Origin: Alphaproteobacteria bacterium
GTDB lineage: Bacteria > Pseudomonadota > Alphaproteobacteria > Acetobacterales > Acetobacteraceae
Direction of reading: 5' to 3'
NCBI GenBank assembly: GCA_026400795.1
Contig: JAPLOJ010000302.1
Coordinates: forward strand, 1-37,976
DNA: 37,976 bases
Position 1 is the first letter of the stretch. Every line of letters begins with the position of its first letter. Under the pieces are notes generated by a model. It was not told where the DNA came from and did not search any database. It saw only the letters and a list, made by a program, of their open reading frames with translations. The translations under genes were made by a program, and so were the position numbers. Below are positions 1 through 9,569 of the stretch, piece after piece.

Positions 1-203
1 GCACCACCAAAGGGGAATTCCCGTCGCGCCATGACCCCACCCATCCGGCGGCGAATAGCCAGGGCTATGTCAAGACACCGAATGTGAATTCTACCATCGA
101 AGTGATGGATATGCGCGAAGCGCAACGCAGCTACAGCGCCAATCTTTCAGTGATTGAAGTCTCTCGCGGCATGCTGACCCGCACCATTGAGGCGCTGCGC
201 TAA
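1..203 (+). CDS. flgC: Flagellar basal-body rod protein FlgC, C-terminal part (truncated by window start)
   Basis: Reading frame from nt 3: TTKGEFPSRHDPTHPAANSQGYVKTPNVNSTIEVMDMREAQRSYSANLSVIEVSRGMLTRTIEALR*, the DP.HP.A...GYV..PNVN..EMDM pattern of FlgC; stop overlaps fliE ATG. Confidence 0.9.
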   Translation, partial: TTKGEFPSRHDPTHPAANSQGYVKTPNVNSTIEVMDMREAQRSYSANLSVIEVSRGMLTRTIEALR

Positions 204-517
204 TGCCCCTGCCCCTGACCCCGGGCGGCGCCGCCGCAGCCTATCGCGCCAATGTGGCGGCACCCTCTGCCGCTGCCACCGCCATCGGCGGCGGCGAAAC
301 CGCAAGCTTTGGCGAAGCCTTGTCCCGCGCTGTACAGGATGCCGTTACCACCAGCCGAGAGGCCGAGGCCGCTTCGGCGCGCGGCCTGACAGGACAAGGC
401 AGCGTCACCGACTTGGTCGTGGCGGTGGGGCGTGCGGAACTCACCCTTCAAACGGCGGTCGCGGTGCGCGATCGTGTCGTATCGGCCTATCAGGAAGTGA
501 TGCGCATGCCGATCTGA
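203..517 (+). CDS. fliE: Flagellar hook-basal body complex protein FliE
   Basis: C-terminal TDLVVAVGRAELTLQTAVAVRDRVVSAYQEVMRMPI is the FliE signature; located after flgC. Confidence 0.93.
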   Translation: MPLPLTPGGAAAAYRANVAAPSAAATAIGGGETASFGEALSRAVQDAVTTSREAEAASARGLTGQGSVTDLVVAVGRAELTLQTAVAVRDRVVSAYQEVMRMPI

Positions 518-560
518 CCGCCCAAGCGGGTGTTCAGCATGAGCAGGGAAAGGCGGGGCG

Positions 561-830
561 ATGGGCGGCATCGCTGAAGCAAGCCGGGAAGCGCTTTGGG
601 TCACTCTGCAAATCGGCGGGCCTTTGCTTATACTGTTGCTCGTCGTGGGGCTTGTGGTGGCCGTGTTCCAGGCGCTGACCCAGGTGAATGAAGCAAGCCT
701 TTCCTTCCTGCCGAAAATGGCCGCGCTGGCCATTGCCCTTATTCTGCTGACCCCCTTTTTTACCGGGGTGCTGCGCGGCTATGCACAAACCCTGTTTGAC
801 ATGATCATCCAGGTGGGTTCGAGGCCCTGA
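561..830 (+). CDS. fliQ: Flagellar export apparatus protein FliQ
   Basis: 89 aa, two hydrophobic helices; ALWVTLQIGGPLLILLLVVGLVVAVFQALTQVNEASLSFLPK is typical of FliQ. Confidence 0.95.
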   Translation: MGGIAEASREALWVTLQIGGPLLILLLVVGLVVAVFQALTQVNEASLSFLPKMAALAIALILLTPFFTGVLRGYAQTLFDMIIQVGSRP

Positions 831-831
831 G

Positions 832-1608
832 ATGACCGAAGCGGAATGGCTGGCCGCCCTGCCCGATATGGTGTTTCGCGCTGTGCTGATGCTCGCGCGC
901 ATTGGTGCGGTGGTGATGCTGATGCCTGGCTTGGGTGAACAGGAAATCCCCGCCAATATCCGCCTGGGGCTTGGGCTTGCGCTTGTCATGGTGCTTTACC
1001 CGGTATTGTCGCCATCCTTGCCGGCGGCGCCGGATTCCGTGGGCGAAATGCTGCGTCTGACCCTGATCGAAATCGTCATCGGCGTCTGGTATGGCGGCCT
1101 TGCCCGGCTTGTCACCCTTGCCATGAACATGGCCGGGCAGCTTTTTGCGCTACTGCTTGGGCTTTCGCAGATGCTGGTGCCGGACCCGGCCATCGGTGGG
1201 CAGAATGCCGTCACTGGGCGGTTTTTTGCGCTGATTTCGGTGGTGCTGCTGCTGAGCAGCGGGCTTTACGCCCTGCCGCTCCGCGCCTTGGCGGAAAGCT
1301 ATGCCGTGCTGCCGGTGGGCCAGGGTTTCCTGGCCGGCCCGGGCGCTGAGGCCATGGCAGCGGCGGTTGGGCAAAGCTTCATCGTGGCCCTGCAACTCAT
1401 GGCGCCCTTCCTGCTGCTTTCCGTGGTGCTGAATGTCGCTTTCGGCTTGCTCGCGCGCATCGCGCCGCAGGTGCAGATCTACTTCCTGGTGGTGCCTGGG
1501 CAAATCGTGCTTGGCCTTTTGCTGCTGGCCCTGTTATTGCCAGCCATGCTCGGACTTTATGCCAGTATCGCGCGGGAGACTTTCCTCGCCCTGCCTGGGG
1601 TGCGTTGA
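832..1608 (+). CDS. fliR: Flagellar export apparatus protein FliR
   Basis: 258 aa, multi-pass membrane protein, R.GA..MLMPGLGEQEIPANIRLGLGLAL pattern; between fliQ and flhB. Confidence 0.95.
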   Translation: MTEAEWLAALPDMVFRAVLMLARIGAVVMLMPGLGEQEIPANIRLGLGLALVMVLYPVLSPSLPAAPDSVGEMLRLTLIEIVIGVWYGGLARLVTLAMNMAGQLFALLLGLSQMLVPDPAIGGQNAVTGRFFALISVVLLLSSGLYALPLRALAESYAVLPVGQGFLAGPGAEAMAAAVGQSFIVALQLMAPFLLLSVVLNVAFGLLARIAPQVQIYFLVVPGQIVLGLLLLALLLPAMLGLYASIARETFLALPGVR

Positions 1609-1611
1609 GCC

Positions 1612-2682
1612 ATGGCGAGCGCGGGTGGCGGCGAGGAAGGCGGCCAGGACAAGACAGAAGAAGCCACCGCAAGGCGTATCGAAAAGGCGCGGGAAGAAGG
1701 CCAGATCGTCATGTCGCGCGAAGTGGTCGGCTTCGTGGCACTTGGCGCGGCGCTGGTCGGCATGATGTTCGGCCTGCCGCCGCTTGGGTATGAATTGATG
1801 CGCGGCATGCGCGGGGTCTTGGAAAACGGACATCAATTGCAAGTTGGTCTTGTCGCGACCGAGATGATGCGCCTTGGCCTGCTTGCCGTGTTGCCCGTCA
1901 TGGTTATGGGCATGATCGGCGCCATCGCCGGCGCCATGCTGCAAAGCCGCGGACTGGTTTCGGCCAAGGGGCTAAAGCCGCAATTTTCCCGCCTTAATCC
2001 CGGCTCCGGCATCAAGCGCCTGCTTGGTCCTGAAGGTGGCATCGAATTCCTGCGCACGCTGATCAAGCTTGGTGTGGTTGGCGCTGCGCTTTGGTGGGCG
2101 CTGGGCGATCCGCGGGAATTACGCGCGGCACTTTCACTTGGGCCGGGTGACCTGCTGCGCATGATGGTGAGCGCTTCGATGGATCTGTTCATCGCAGCCA
2201 TGATCGCCTTCGCGGGGATTGCCGTGCTGGATTACCTGGTGGTGCGTTTTCGCCATCTGCACAAGCTTCGCATGACGCGCCAGGAATTGCGTGAGGAAGT
2301 GAAGGAAAGCGATGGCGATCCGATGATCAAGGGCCGGATCAGGAGCCTGCGTATGGCGCGGGCGCGCCGGCGCATGATGGCAGCTGTGCCGAAGGCTGCC
2401 GTCGTCATCACCAATCCGACCCATTACGCGGTAGCACTTGCCTATGACGAAAACTCCCAAGCCGCACCAAAGGTAGTGGCGAAGGGGGCGGAAGCGGTGG
2501 CGGCACGCATCCGAGCGCTGGCCGAGGAATCCAATGTGCCGCTGGTGTCCAATCCGCCCTTGGCGCGGGCGCTGTTCAAGCTGGAATTGGACACCGAAAT
2601 ACCGGCCGAACATTATCAGGCCGTCGCCGAAATCATCGCCTATGTCTGGCGTTTGCGAGGCCGCGCCGGGGCAGCGGCGTGA
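1612..2682 (+). CDS. flhB: Flagellar export switch protein FlhB
   Basis: Contains the NPTH autocleavage motif (VVITNPTHYAVALAYD) and N-terminal DKTEEATARRIEKAREEGQI. Confidence 0.97.
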   Translation: MASAGGGEEGGQDKTEEATARRIEKAREEGQIVMSREVVGFVALGAALVGMMFGLPPLGYELMRGMRGVLENGHQLQVGLVATEMMRLGLLAVLPVMVMGMIGAIAGAMLQSRGLVSAKGLKPQFSRLNPGSGIKRLLGPEGGIEFLRTLIKLGVVGAALWWALGDPRELRAALSLGPGDLLRMMVSASMDLFIAAMIAFAGIAVLDYLVVRFRHLHKLRMTRQELREEVKESDGDPMIKGRIRSLRMARARRRMMAAVPKAAVVITNPTHYAVALAYDENSQAAPKVVAKGAEAVAARIRALAEESNVPLVSNPPLARALFKLELDTEIPAEHYQAVAEIIAYVWRLRGRAGAAA

Positions 2683-4199
2683 GCGGACGCGGCGAAGCAG
2701 CGGCGGATTCCTTCCGCCGGCTTTTCGAATCCGAAGAAGAAGCCGGGCTTGCCGTATTGGATTCGGAAGGGCGTATTCGGGCGGCGAGTGCCGTGCTGGA
2801 AAGACTTTGCGCCAATGGCCCGGCGCCGGGACCGGGGCGCGACCCCGCGCTGCTTTTCGCGGCCGCCAGCCAGGATGCGGTGCGCCAGATCATCACCGTA
2901 GCCCTGGCCGGCCCCCCTGCCCCGCCCGCGGTGGAAGCGCAGCTCGCCGCGTCGGATCAGGCCCCCGATGCGGCGGTGGAGGTGCATTGCCGCCCCCTGC
3001 GTGGGGAGCAAGGGGCCTTGCTCCGCGTGCTGGACATCACGGCGCGGCGGCGGCGCCAGGCGCAGTTGGAAGAAGCGGCGCGGCTGGAAGCGGTGGGGCG
3101 GCTTGCCGGCGGTGTCGCGCATGATTTCAATAATCTGCTGGCTGCCGTGGGTGCCGCGGCGGAAACCGCGCTGGCGCGGGGGCAGGATGCCGCGACGGCC
3201 GAGGATTTGCGCCAGATATTGGACAGCGCCGGTCGCGGTGCGCGGCTGGTGCGCCAGCTTTTGGCCTTTGCCAGCCGCCAGGCAGTACAACCGCGCGTGG
3301 TCGCACTCGACCGCGCGGTGGATGGCATGGCGCCGCTGCTCGCGCGGCTTTTGGGCCGGCGCATTCCGATCACGCTTGATCTTGAACGGCCCGGCCCCTG
3401 CGCGCGCGTGGACCCAAGCCATATTGACCAGGCGCTGATGAACCTGGCGGTGAATGCACGCGATGCCATGCCGCAGGGCGGCAAGCTGCATATCTCCGTC
3501 ACAAGCCGCGACCTTGAAGCGCCGGAACCGGCACAGGGCGGCACTATCGCACCTGGTCCCTGGGCAGTCTTGGAAGTTCAGGATGAGGGTGCGGGGATGG
3601 AGCAGGAGCTGATCTCGCGCATCTTCGAGCCCTTCTACACCACCAAACGCGATGGCGGCGGCACAGGGCTTGGGCTTTCGACCGTGCTTGGTATTCTCAG
3701 GCAATCGGGCGGGCATGTATCGGTACGCTCCCGCCCCGGAGAGGGTAGTCGGTTTCGCCTGTGGTTTCCGCGCGTTGCGGCGGAGCCGGATAATGCGGTG
3801 GCCCATACACCGGGCGTTCATGCCATTGGCGCCGGGCGGCGGCTTTTGCTGGTGGAAGATGAAGCGCCGTTGCATCGGCTTCTGACCCGCGCGCTCACCA
3901 CCGCGGGCTATGAGGTAACGGCGGTGGAAGATGGCGAAGCGGCGCTTGGTGCCATTACCGCCGGGCTGAAGCCCGATCTGGTGATTTCGGATGTCGCCAT
4001 GCCGGGCAGCATTGATGGCCTGACCCTCGCGCGCCGCCTGCGAGAGACCAATCCTGATCTGCCCATCGTGCTCATGTCAGGCTATGCGGAAGGCACGCTG
4101 AGCGGAGAGGTCGTGACTGAGAATTTCTATTTTCTGCAAAAGCCCTTCCGCATTTCCGAAATGCTGTCGCAGATCGCGGGCGCGCTCACGCGGCCTTAA
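2679..4199 (+). CDS. Hybrid sensor histidine kinase / response regulator, CckA-like
   Basis: H-box LEAVGRLAGGVAHDFNNLLAAVG, N-box NLAVNARDAMPQGG, G-boxes DEGAGM and GTGLGLSTVLGI, C-terminal receiver LLLVEDE..DLVISDVAMP..PIVLMSGYAEG...FLQKPF; overlaps flhB stop. Confidence 0.85.
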   Translation: MSGRGEAAADSFRRLFESEEEAGLAVLDSEGRIRAASAVLERLCANGPAPGPGRDPALLFAAASQDAVRQIITVALAGPPAPPAVEAQLAASDQAPDAAVEVHCRPLRGEQGALLRVLDITARRRRQAQLEEAARLEAVGRLAGGVAHDFNNLLAAVGAAAETALARGQDAATAEDLRQILDSAGRGARLVRQLLAFASRQAVQPRVVALDRAVDGMAPLLARLLGRRIPITLDLERPGPCARVDPSHIDQALMNLAVNARDAMPQGGKLHISVTSRDLEAPEPAQGGTIAPGPWAVLEVQDEGAGMEQELISRIFEPFYTTKRDGGGTGLGLSTVLGILRQSGGHVSVRSRPGEGSRFRLWFPRVAAEPDNAVAHTPGVHAIGAGRRLLLVEDEAPLHRLLTRALTTAGYEVTAVEDGEAALGAITAGLKPDLVISDVAMPGSIDGLTLARRLRETNPDLPIVLMSGYAEGTLSGEVVTENFYFLQKPFRISEMLSQIAGALTRP

Positions 4200-4235
4200 A
4201 GCATTTTCCGAGCCTTCAAGTGGAATCACTTGGCA
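4200..4235. repeat. Dispersed palindromic repeat, copy A (partial; lacks the 3' outer arm)
   Basis: AGCATTTTCCGAGCCTTCAAGTGGAATCACTTGGCA; inner arms CAAGTG/CACTTG; shares GCATTTTCCGAGCC..CAAGTG...CACTTGGC with copy B at 31453-31496. Confidence 0.75.
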
Positions 4236-4330
4236 ACCCGTGGCATCCGACCGAACAGAGGTCTGGTGCAGGCCTGGTGAACGAATGTTAACCGAACAGG
4301 CCCTAGCGCACACAAGGCTAAATCCGCAGA

Positions 4331-5095
4331 TCAAACCAAGGCTTGGGCAATGTTTTCAACATCCATCGCCGCGGCTGAACTCGGGTAGGCGGTCAGCATG
4401 GGCACCTGGTGGCGGATTGCATCGCGCACCTTTCCGTCGCGCCGGATGATACCGGCGAGCGGAATATCACGCTTGAGGAACACGCTTGCCGCACGCCGCA
4501 GCGTGTCATAGGTGCGCTGACCACTCGCGCGGTCCTCGGCCATATTCACCACGACACGAGAGACACCCTTTGGATTATCGAGGCCATGCAGCTTTATCAC
4601 AGCATAGGCATCCGTTAGGCTTGTCGGTTCTTCGGTCGCCACGACCAGAAGCAGATCAGCGGCGGCAGCGATGCGGCGCTGCGGCAGATCTAGCCCGGCG
4701 CCAAGGTCCACCACCACATCCTGCCATTGCTGACGTGCCGTCCCAAGTGCCGCGAAAAATGCCTCCATAGCCGCCGCACTGAGAGACGCCAGCGCCCCTG
4801 ATCCGGAACGGCCCGCCAATACATCAAAACCAGCATCGGGAAGGCGGGTTGCGGCCTCGGCCGGAGTCATTTTCCCTGCCAGCACGCCGCCAAGGTCACG
4901 TTCGGGCTTGATGCCAAGCTGCACATCAATATTGGCGAGACCAAGATCGGCATCGGCCAACAATACGCGCCGCCCCGTGCGCGCCAGCGCATGAGCAAGG
5001 CTGATCGAAAACCACGTCTTGCCGACACCGCCCTTGCCGGACGCGACCACGATCATTCGTCCAACTGGTTGCGCGACATTAGCCTGCGACATCAA
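4331..5095 (-). CDS. flhG: MinD/ParA-family ATPase FlhG (FleN)
   Basis: Deviant Walker A SGKGGVGKTWFSISLA, DADLGLANIDVQLG; adjacent to flhF with overlapping stop/start. Confidence 0.9.
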   Translation of the reverse strand: MMSQANVAQPVGRMIVVASGKGGVGKTWFSISLAHALARTGRRVLLADADLGLANIDVQLGIKPERDLGGVLAGKMTPAEAATRLPDAGFDVLAGRSGSGALASLSAAAMEAFFAALGTARQQWQDVVVDLGAGLDLPQRRIAAAADLLLVVATEEPTSLTDAYAVIKLHGLDNPKGVSRVVVNMAEDRASGQRTYDTLRRAASVFLKRDIPLAGIIRRDGKVRDAIRHQVPMLTAYPSSAAAMDVENIAQALV

Positions 5096-6024
5096 GAAAT
5101 TTCCTCATCGGTATTCGATGTACCGTCCTGTGACAAACGCTTGGGGGGAGAGAGCAGCCGCGTTGCCAAGCCCTCCGGCGTCAAGGGTTCTAAACCGTCA
5201 GCAACTTCTGGACCAATTCCCGCTTCTGTAAGCGCAAGTGACCCTGCTTTCGCGGCCATCAGGATGCCCCCCAGCCGCCGCGCGGCATCAAGCCGCGTCG
5301 GCAATAAATGTTGCGCGCCAAGCGCCGCAAAAGCCCGGGCCAAATCAGCGGATTCGGAAGCATCAAGCCCTGCGGGAAGGACTAGGGCCATATCCGCCGC
5401 AGCTTGCACCATCAACTGGCGCAACTGTTGTGCCTGTTCTTCGTTGAATGGATTACAGCCGGCAGTGTCAATCAGTACTGGCTGGTCGGGTCGTTTATGG
5501 GCCAGCGCCTTGGTAAGGGTGGCGGGGTTGGGCGCAACTGCAAGGGTTACGCCCAAAACACGGGTGAAGGCGGCCAGCTGTTCCACCGCGCCAGCGCGCT
5601 GCACATCCGTGGTGATGACCAGCGGTAGCGTGCCACTCAGTACCATGCGGGCGGTGAGCTTAGCCGTGGTCAAGGTCTTCCCCGCACCAGGTGGGCCCGC
5701 GAGCAATAAGGGCCGTTCGCGCCCAGGCGGCAATGGCGCAAAGGCCAACGCCTCCGCCAAGCTTTGCGGAAGGGGGGCGGAGGCTAGAGCCTGCAAAAGC
5801 CGTGGCGGGATATTGTGAAAATCAAGCGGGCTGGGCGGCGCAACATTCGGCGGGCTTGCCAGGGGCTGAATCAGGATCAGTTCATCCGGCTCAAGCGCCG
5901 CGGTGACTTCTACGCCGCGGCGGGTGCGGCGTTGTTCCAGGATGATGGCATCAGCGCCGAGTTCCGCGCGGATCTGCGCCACGGCTTCAGCCATATTGGC
6001 ACCATGAAAAAGCTTGAGCCGCAT
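5092..6024 (-). CDS. flhF: Signal-recognition-particle-type GTPase FlhF
   Basis: N-terminal MRLKLFHGANMAEAVAQIRAELGADAIILEQRRTRRGVEVTAA and NG-domain P-loop GPPGAGKTLTTAKL, LIDTAGCNPF; between flhA and flhG. Confidence 0.92.
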   Translation of the reverse strand: MRLKLFHGANMAEAVAQIRAELGADAIILEQRRTRRGVEVTAALEPDELILIQPLASPPNVAPPSPLDFHNIPPRLLQALASAPLPQSLAEALAFAPLPPGRERPLLLAGPPGAGKTLTTAKLTARMVLSGTLPLVITTDVQRAGAVEQLAAFTRVLGVTLAVAPNPATLTKALAHKRPDQPVLIDTAGCNPFNEEQAQQLRQLMVQAAADMALVLPAGLDASESADLARAFAALGAQHLLPTRLDAARRLGGILMAAKAGSLALTEAGIGPEVADGLEPLTPEGLATRLLSPPKRLSQDGTSNTDEEIS

Positions 6025-6074
6025 GGTTCAGCCGTCCTTTCGCACGGCAGGCATTATTGGCCTGGCCCAGACCA

Positions 6075-8144
6075 TCAGAGCGACCCTACCGTGCGAATGC
6101 GTGCGCGCGGATGAATTTCCGTATGCGCCAGCACGGGTGTCGCGGGGCGGAAGCGTTCCACAATAGCGCGCACATGGGCGCGAATGGCGCCCGAACAGAC
6201 CAGCACAGGCTGTTCGCCCATGCCATTGGCGTGATCGAAAACCTCTCTCAGCTTTTGCATGAAATCGGAAAGCCTGGACGGCGCCATGGCAAGCTGCCGA
6301 TCATCAGCCGGGCCAATCAGCGCTTCGGCAAAGGCCACTTCCCAATCGGCCGAGAGCGTGATCATGGGCACGTAGCCCTCAGGCCCGCGCGCCGCATCGG
6401 AAAGCTGTCGCGCCAGGCGCTGGCGCACGATTGCGAGGATGGAGGCAACGGTCCGCGCGCCGGCGGCATTGGCTTCCTGAATGCCTTCCAGAATCGTCGG
6501 TAGATCACGAATGGAAACCCGTTCGGCCAGCAGGCTTTGCAGAATACGCTGAACCCCGCCCACGCCGATCGGCTGCGGCACGAGATCAGAGACCAGCTTC
6601 TTTTGTTCCGCCGGCAATTCATCAAGCAATTTCTGCGTCTCGGCGAAGGAGAGCAGTTCGGCCATGAATTCACGGACGATTTCCGTGATGTGGGTCGCGA
6701 CTACGCCCGCGCAATCCACCACGGTGCACCCACGCGCCAGCGCTTCTTCCCTCTGCGCTTCATCAATCCAGAGTGCAGGCAGACCAAAGGTAGGTTCGGT
6801 GCAGCGCTCACCGGCCATATCGGGCAAACCACCGGATGGATCAATCGCAAGCAGCATGGGGTTGCGCAATTGCCCCCGCCCGGCCTCAATCTCCTTCACC
6901 TTGATGACATAGGTGTCGGAGGGCATGGCCAGATTGTCCTGGATGCGGACAGATGGCAGCACAAAACCCATTTCCTGTGCGATGGAACGGCGCAGGCCCT
7001 TGATCTGTTCCGTAAGCCGCGGCGCATCGCCGGCCGCGAGTGACAGCAGCCCATAACCCAATTCCAGCCTGAGCAAATCCATCTTGAGCGATTCGGCGAT
7101 GGGCTGATCGGCTTCCGGCGTGGCCAAGGGGGGGCTGCGTGCCGCGATTTCGCGTTGCTGTTGCGCTTGCGTCAGTCGCCACGCGGCAAAGCCCGCTGCC
7201 CCGCCCAGCGCCAGGAAGGGCAGAAAGGGCATACCCGGCATCAGCGCCATAATGACCGAAGCGCCGGCTGCAATCGCAAGCGGCTTCGGGCTTGAAGCCA
7301 ATTGCTCGACCAGCGCCTGATCCGCGGTGCCTTCCGTGCTGCCCTTGGTGACCACGATGCCGGCCGCGACGGAGACCAGCAGCGCCGGGATTTGCGTGAC
7401 AAGCCCATCGCCCACCGTCAGCATCGAAAAATTGGTCACAGCGTCGCCAAAGCCCATGCCGTGGCGGCCGATGCCAATCGCAATGCCGCCGATAAGATTG
7501 ATCGCTGTGATGATCAGCCCCGCAATGGCGTCACCGCGTACGAATTTCGCGGCACCATCCATGGAGCCATAAAAGCCAGTTTCCGCCTCCAATTCCTTGC
7601 GCCGCGCGCGGGCCTGATTTTCTTCAATCAGCCCAGCCGAAAGATCGGCGTCAATCGCCATCTGCTTGCCGGGCATGGCATCCAAGCTGAAGCGCGCCGC
7701 GACTTCAGCGATGCGCCCGCTGCCCTTGGTGATGACAACAAAATTCACGATCAGCAGGATGAAGAAGACGATCAACCCCACCACCACATCGCCACCCATG
7801 AGAAAGCCACCGAAGGCGGAAATCACATGGCCGGCGGATTCTGGCCCCTCATGCCCATGGGTCAGAATGATGCGTGTGGTCGCCACATTCAGCGAAAGCC
7901 GCAAAAGCGTTGTCAGCAGCAGCAGTGTCGGGAAGGACGTGAAATCAAGCGGGCGCCGAAGAAACAGGGAAGTCATCAACACCAGGATGGAAAGCGTGAT
8001 GGAAATCGCCAATCCAAGATCGAGCAGCAGCACGGGTAGCGGGACGACAAGAACAACAAGCAATAGCGCGACGCCAAGCGCCAGCGACACGTCATTCCCG
8101 GGCTGAACCCGGCGTAACCAGGATGGGACGATTGTTTCCGACAC
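6075..8144 (-). CDS. flhA: Flagellar export apparatus protein FlhA
   Basis: 689 aa; MPGKQMAIDADLSAGLIEENQARARRKELEAETGFYGSMDGAAKFVRGDAIAGLIITAINLIGGI is the FlhA signature. Confidence 0.97.
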   Translation of the reverse strand: MSETIVPSWLRRVQPGNDVSLALGVALLLVVLVVPLPVLLLDLGLAISITLSILVLMTSLFLRRPLDFTSFPTLLLLTTLLRLSLNVATTRIILTHGHEGPESAGHVISAFGGFLMGGDVVVGLIVFFILLIVNFVVITKGSGRIAEVAARFSLDAMPGKQMAIDADLSAGLIEENQARARRKELEAETGFYGSMDGAAKFVRGDAIAGLIITAINLIGGIAIGIGRHGMGFGDAVTNFSMLTVGDGLVTQIPALLVSVAAGIVVTKGSTEGTADQALVEQLASSPKPLAIAAGASVIMALMPGMPFLPFLALGGAAGFAAWRLTQAQQQREIAARSPPLATPEADQPIAESLKMDLLRLELGYGLLSLAAGDAPRLTEQIKGLRRSIAQEMGFVLPSVRIQDNLAMPSDTYVIKVKEIEAGRGQLRNPMLLAIDPSGGLPDMAGERCTEPTFGLPALWIDEAQREEALARGCTVVDCAGVVATHITEIVREFMAELLSFAETQKLLDELPAEQKKLVSDLVPQPIGVGGVQRILQSLLAERVSIRDLPTILEGIQEANAAGARTVASILAIVRQRLARQLSDAARGPEGYVPMITLSADWEVAFAEALIGPADDRQLAMAPSRLSDFMQKLREVFDHANGMGEQPVLVCSGAIRAHVRAIVERFRPATPVLAHTEIHPRARIRTVGSL

Positions 8145-8149
8145 GCGCG

Positions 8150-9568
8150 TCAGTCAGCCACGGCCGTTGCCGGCATCTGCCCTGGAATGGGCGGCACCGA
8201 AACACCTGCGGCACGGTATTCATGAAGTTTGTTGCGCAGGGTGCGGATGGAAATGCCGAGCATTTCCGCCGCACGCGTGCGATTGCCCAGGCAGTGCGAG
8301 AGAGTTTCCAGGATCAATTCCCGCTCCACCTCCTCCATCCGGCGCCCAACCAGCGCCGCAGCGTTGCGGGGCGCGGGCGACGTGGCCGCAGCTTGTGCCG
8401 GCGCCATTGGTGCCGGTGAAGCTTCTGGCATGGCGGCCGTGATCGGGGCCGCCATGGCAGCCACGCTACTGGGCGTCATCAATTCAATGGCATCGGCACC
8501 AATCGCGCTGCCTTCTGCCAAAAGCACGGCGCGATGAATGGCGTTTTCCAATTCGCGCACATTGCCCGGCCAGGGATGGTGCAACAGCATGGCTTCAGCT
8601 TCAGGCGTCAGCAGGCGATGGGGCAAGCCATTCGCCTGGGCATAGCGTTCAGCAAAATAGCGCGCGAGAGGCAGGATATCAGCCAGCCTTTCACGGAGCG
8701 CTGGAATACGGAGCCGCACCACGGCCAGGCGGAAATAAAGGTCTTCGCGGAAACGGCCCTTGGCGACTTCCACCTGAAGATCACGATGCGTGGCGGCCAG
8801 GATACGCACATCAATGCGAATGGGCGCGCCACCGCCCAGGCGATCTATTTCGCGTTCCTGGATGGCGCGCAGGATCTTCGCCTGAAGGCGGGGATCCATT
8901 TCGCCGATTTCATCCAGCAGCAGCGTGCCGCCATTGGCCTGTTCGAATTTGCCCTTGCGCGCCGCAACGGCGCCGGAAAAGGCGCCCTTCTCATGGCCGA
9001 ATAATTCGCTTTCCAGCAGCGCTTCCGGCAGCGCCGCGCAATTCAGCGCGACAAAAGCGCCATTGGCGCGGCGCGATGCCGCGTGCATATGCCGCGCCAG
9101 CACTTCCTTGCCCGTGCCGCTTTCCCCCGTGATCAGCACCGATGCATCGGCCCGCGCAATCTGGGTGGCGCGATCCAGCAGCGTCACCATGGACGGGTCC
9201 TTGACGACGGGCTTTTCAGCCTCACCCGCCACGGTTTGCAGCATGGCGGCAATCAGTTCCGCATCGGGCGGCAGCGGCAGGAATTCCTTGGCGCCGGCAC
9301 GAATGGCGCGTACCGCGGCTTCGGCATCATTGGGTCGGCCGCAGGCAATGACCGGGCAGGCGATGCGTTCTTCCGCCAGGCAGGAAATCAGCCAGCCCAC
9401 ATCATGCGTCACATCACAAAGCACCAGATCAGCGCCATCCGCGCGCAGTTTCGCAAGCCCGGCTGCCGCCCCTTCGGCGACCGTCAGACGCGCGCCACGC
9501 GCAACCGCAATGCGCGCCGCCTGGCCGAGTTCCGCTTCCAACGACCCGATGATCAGTACCCGCGCCAT
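8150..9568 (-). CDS. flbD: Sigma-54-dependent transcriptional regulator, FlbD-like
   Basis: AAA+ GESGTGKE, GAFSGA variant (GHEKGAFSGAVAARKGKFEQANGGTLLLDEIGEM), C-terminal Fis HTH; encoded inside the fliF-flhA operon. Confidence 0.9.
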   Translation of the reverse strand: MARVLIIGSLEAELGQAARIAVARGARLTVAEGAAAGLAKLRADGADLVLCDVTHDVGWLISCLAEERIACPVIACGRPNDAEAAVRAIRAGAKEFLPLPPDAELIAAMLQTVAGEAEKPVVKDPSMVTLLDRATQIARADASVLITGESGTGKEVLARHMHAASRRANGAFVALNCAALPEALLESELFGHEKGAFSGAVAARKGKFEQANGGTLLLDEIGEMDPRLQAKILRAIQEREIDRLGGGAPIRIDVRILAATHRDLQVEVAKGRFREDLYFRLAVVRLRIPALRERLADILPLARYFAERYAQANGLPHRLLTPEAEAMLLHHPWPGNVRELENAIHRAVLLAEGSAIGADAIELMTPSSVAAMAAPITAAMPEASPAPMAPAQAAATSPAPRNAAALVGRRMEEVERELILETLSHCLGNRTRAAEMLGISIRTLRNKLHEYRAAGVSVPPIPGQMPATAVAD

Positions 9569-9569
9569 A

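Noticed and set aside
2640-3875. 411-aa ORF on the minus strand
   Set aside because: Antisense shadow of the hybrid kinase; composition-driven (GC-rich), His/Arg/Gln-rich translation with no recognisable domain.
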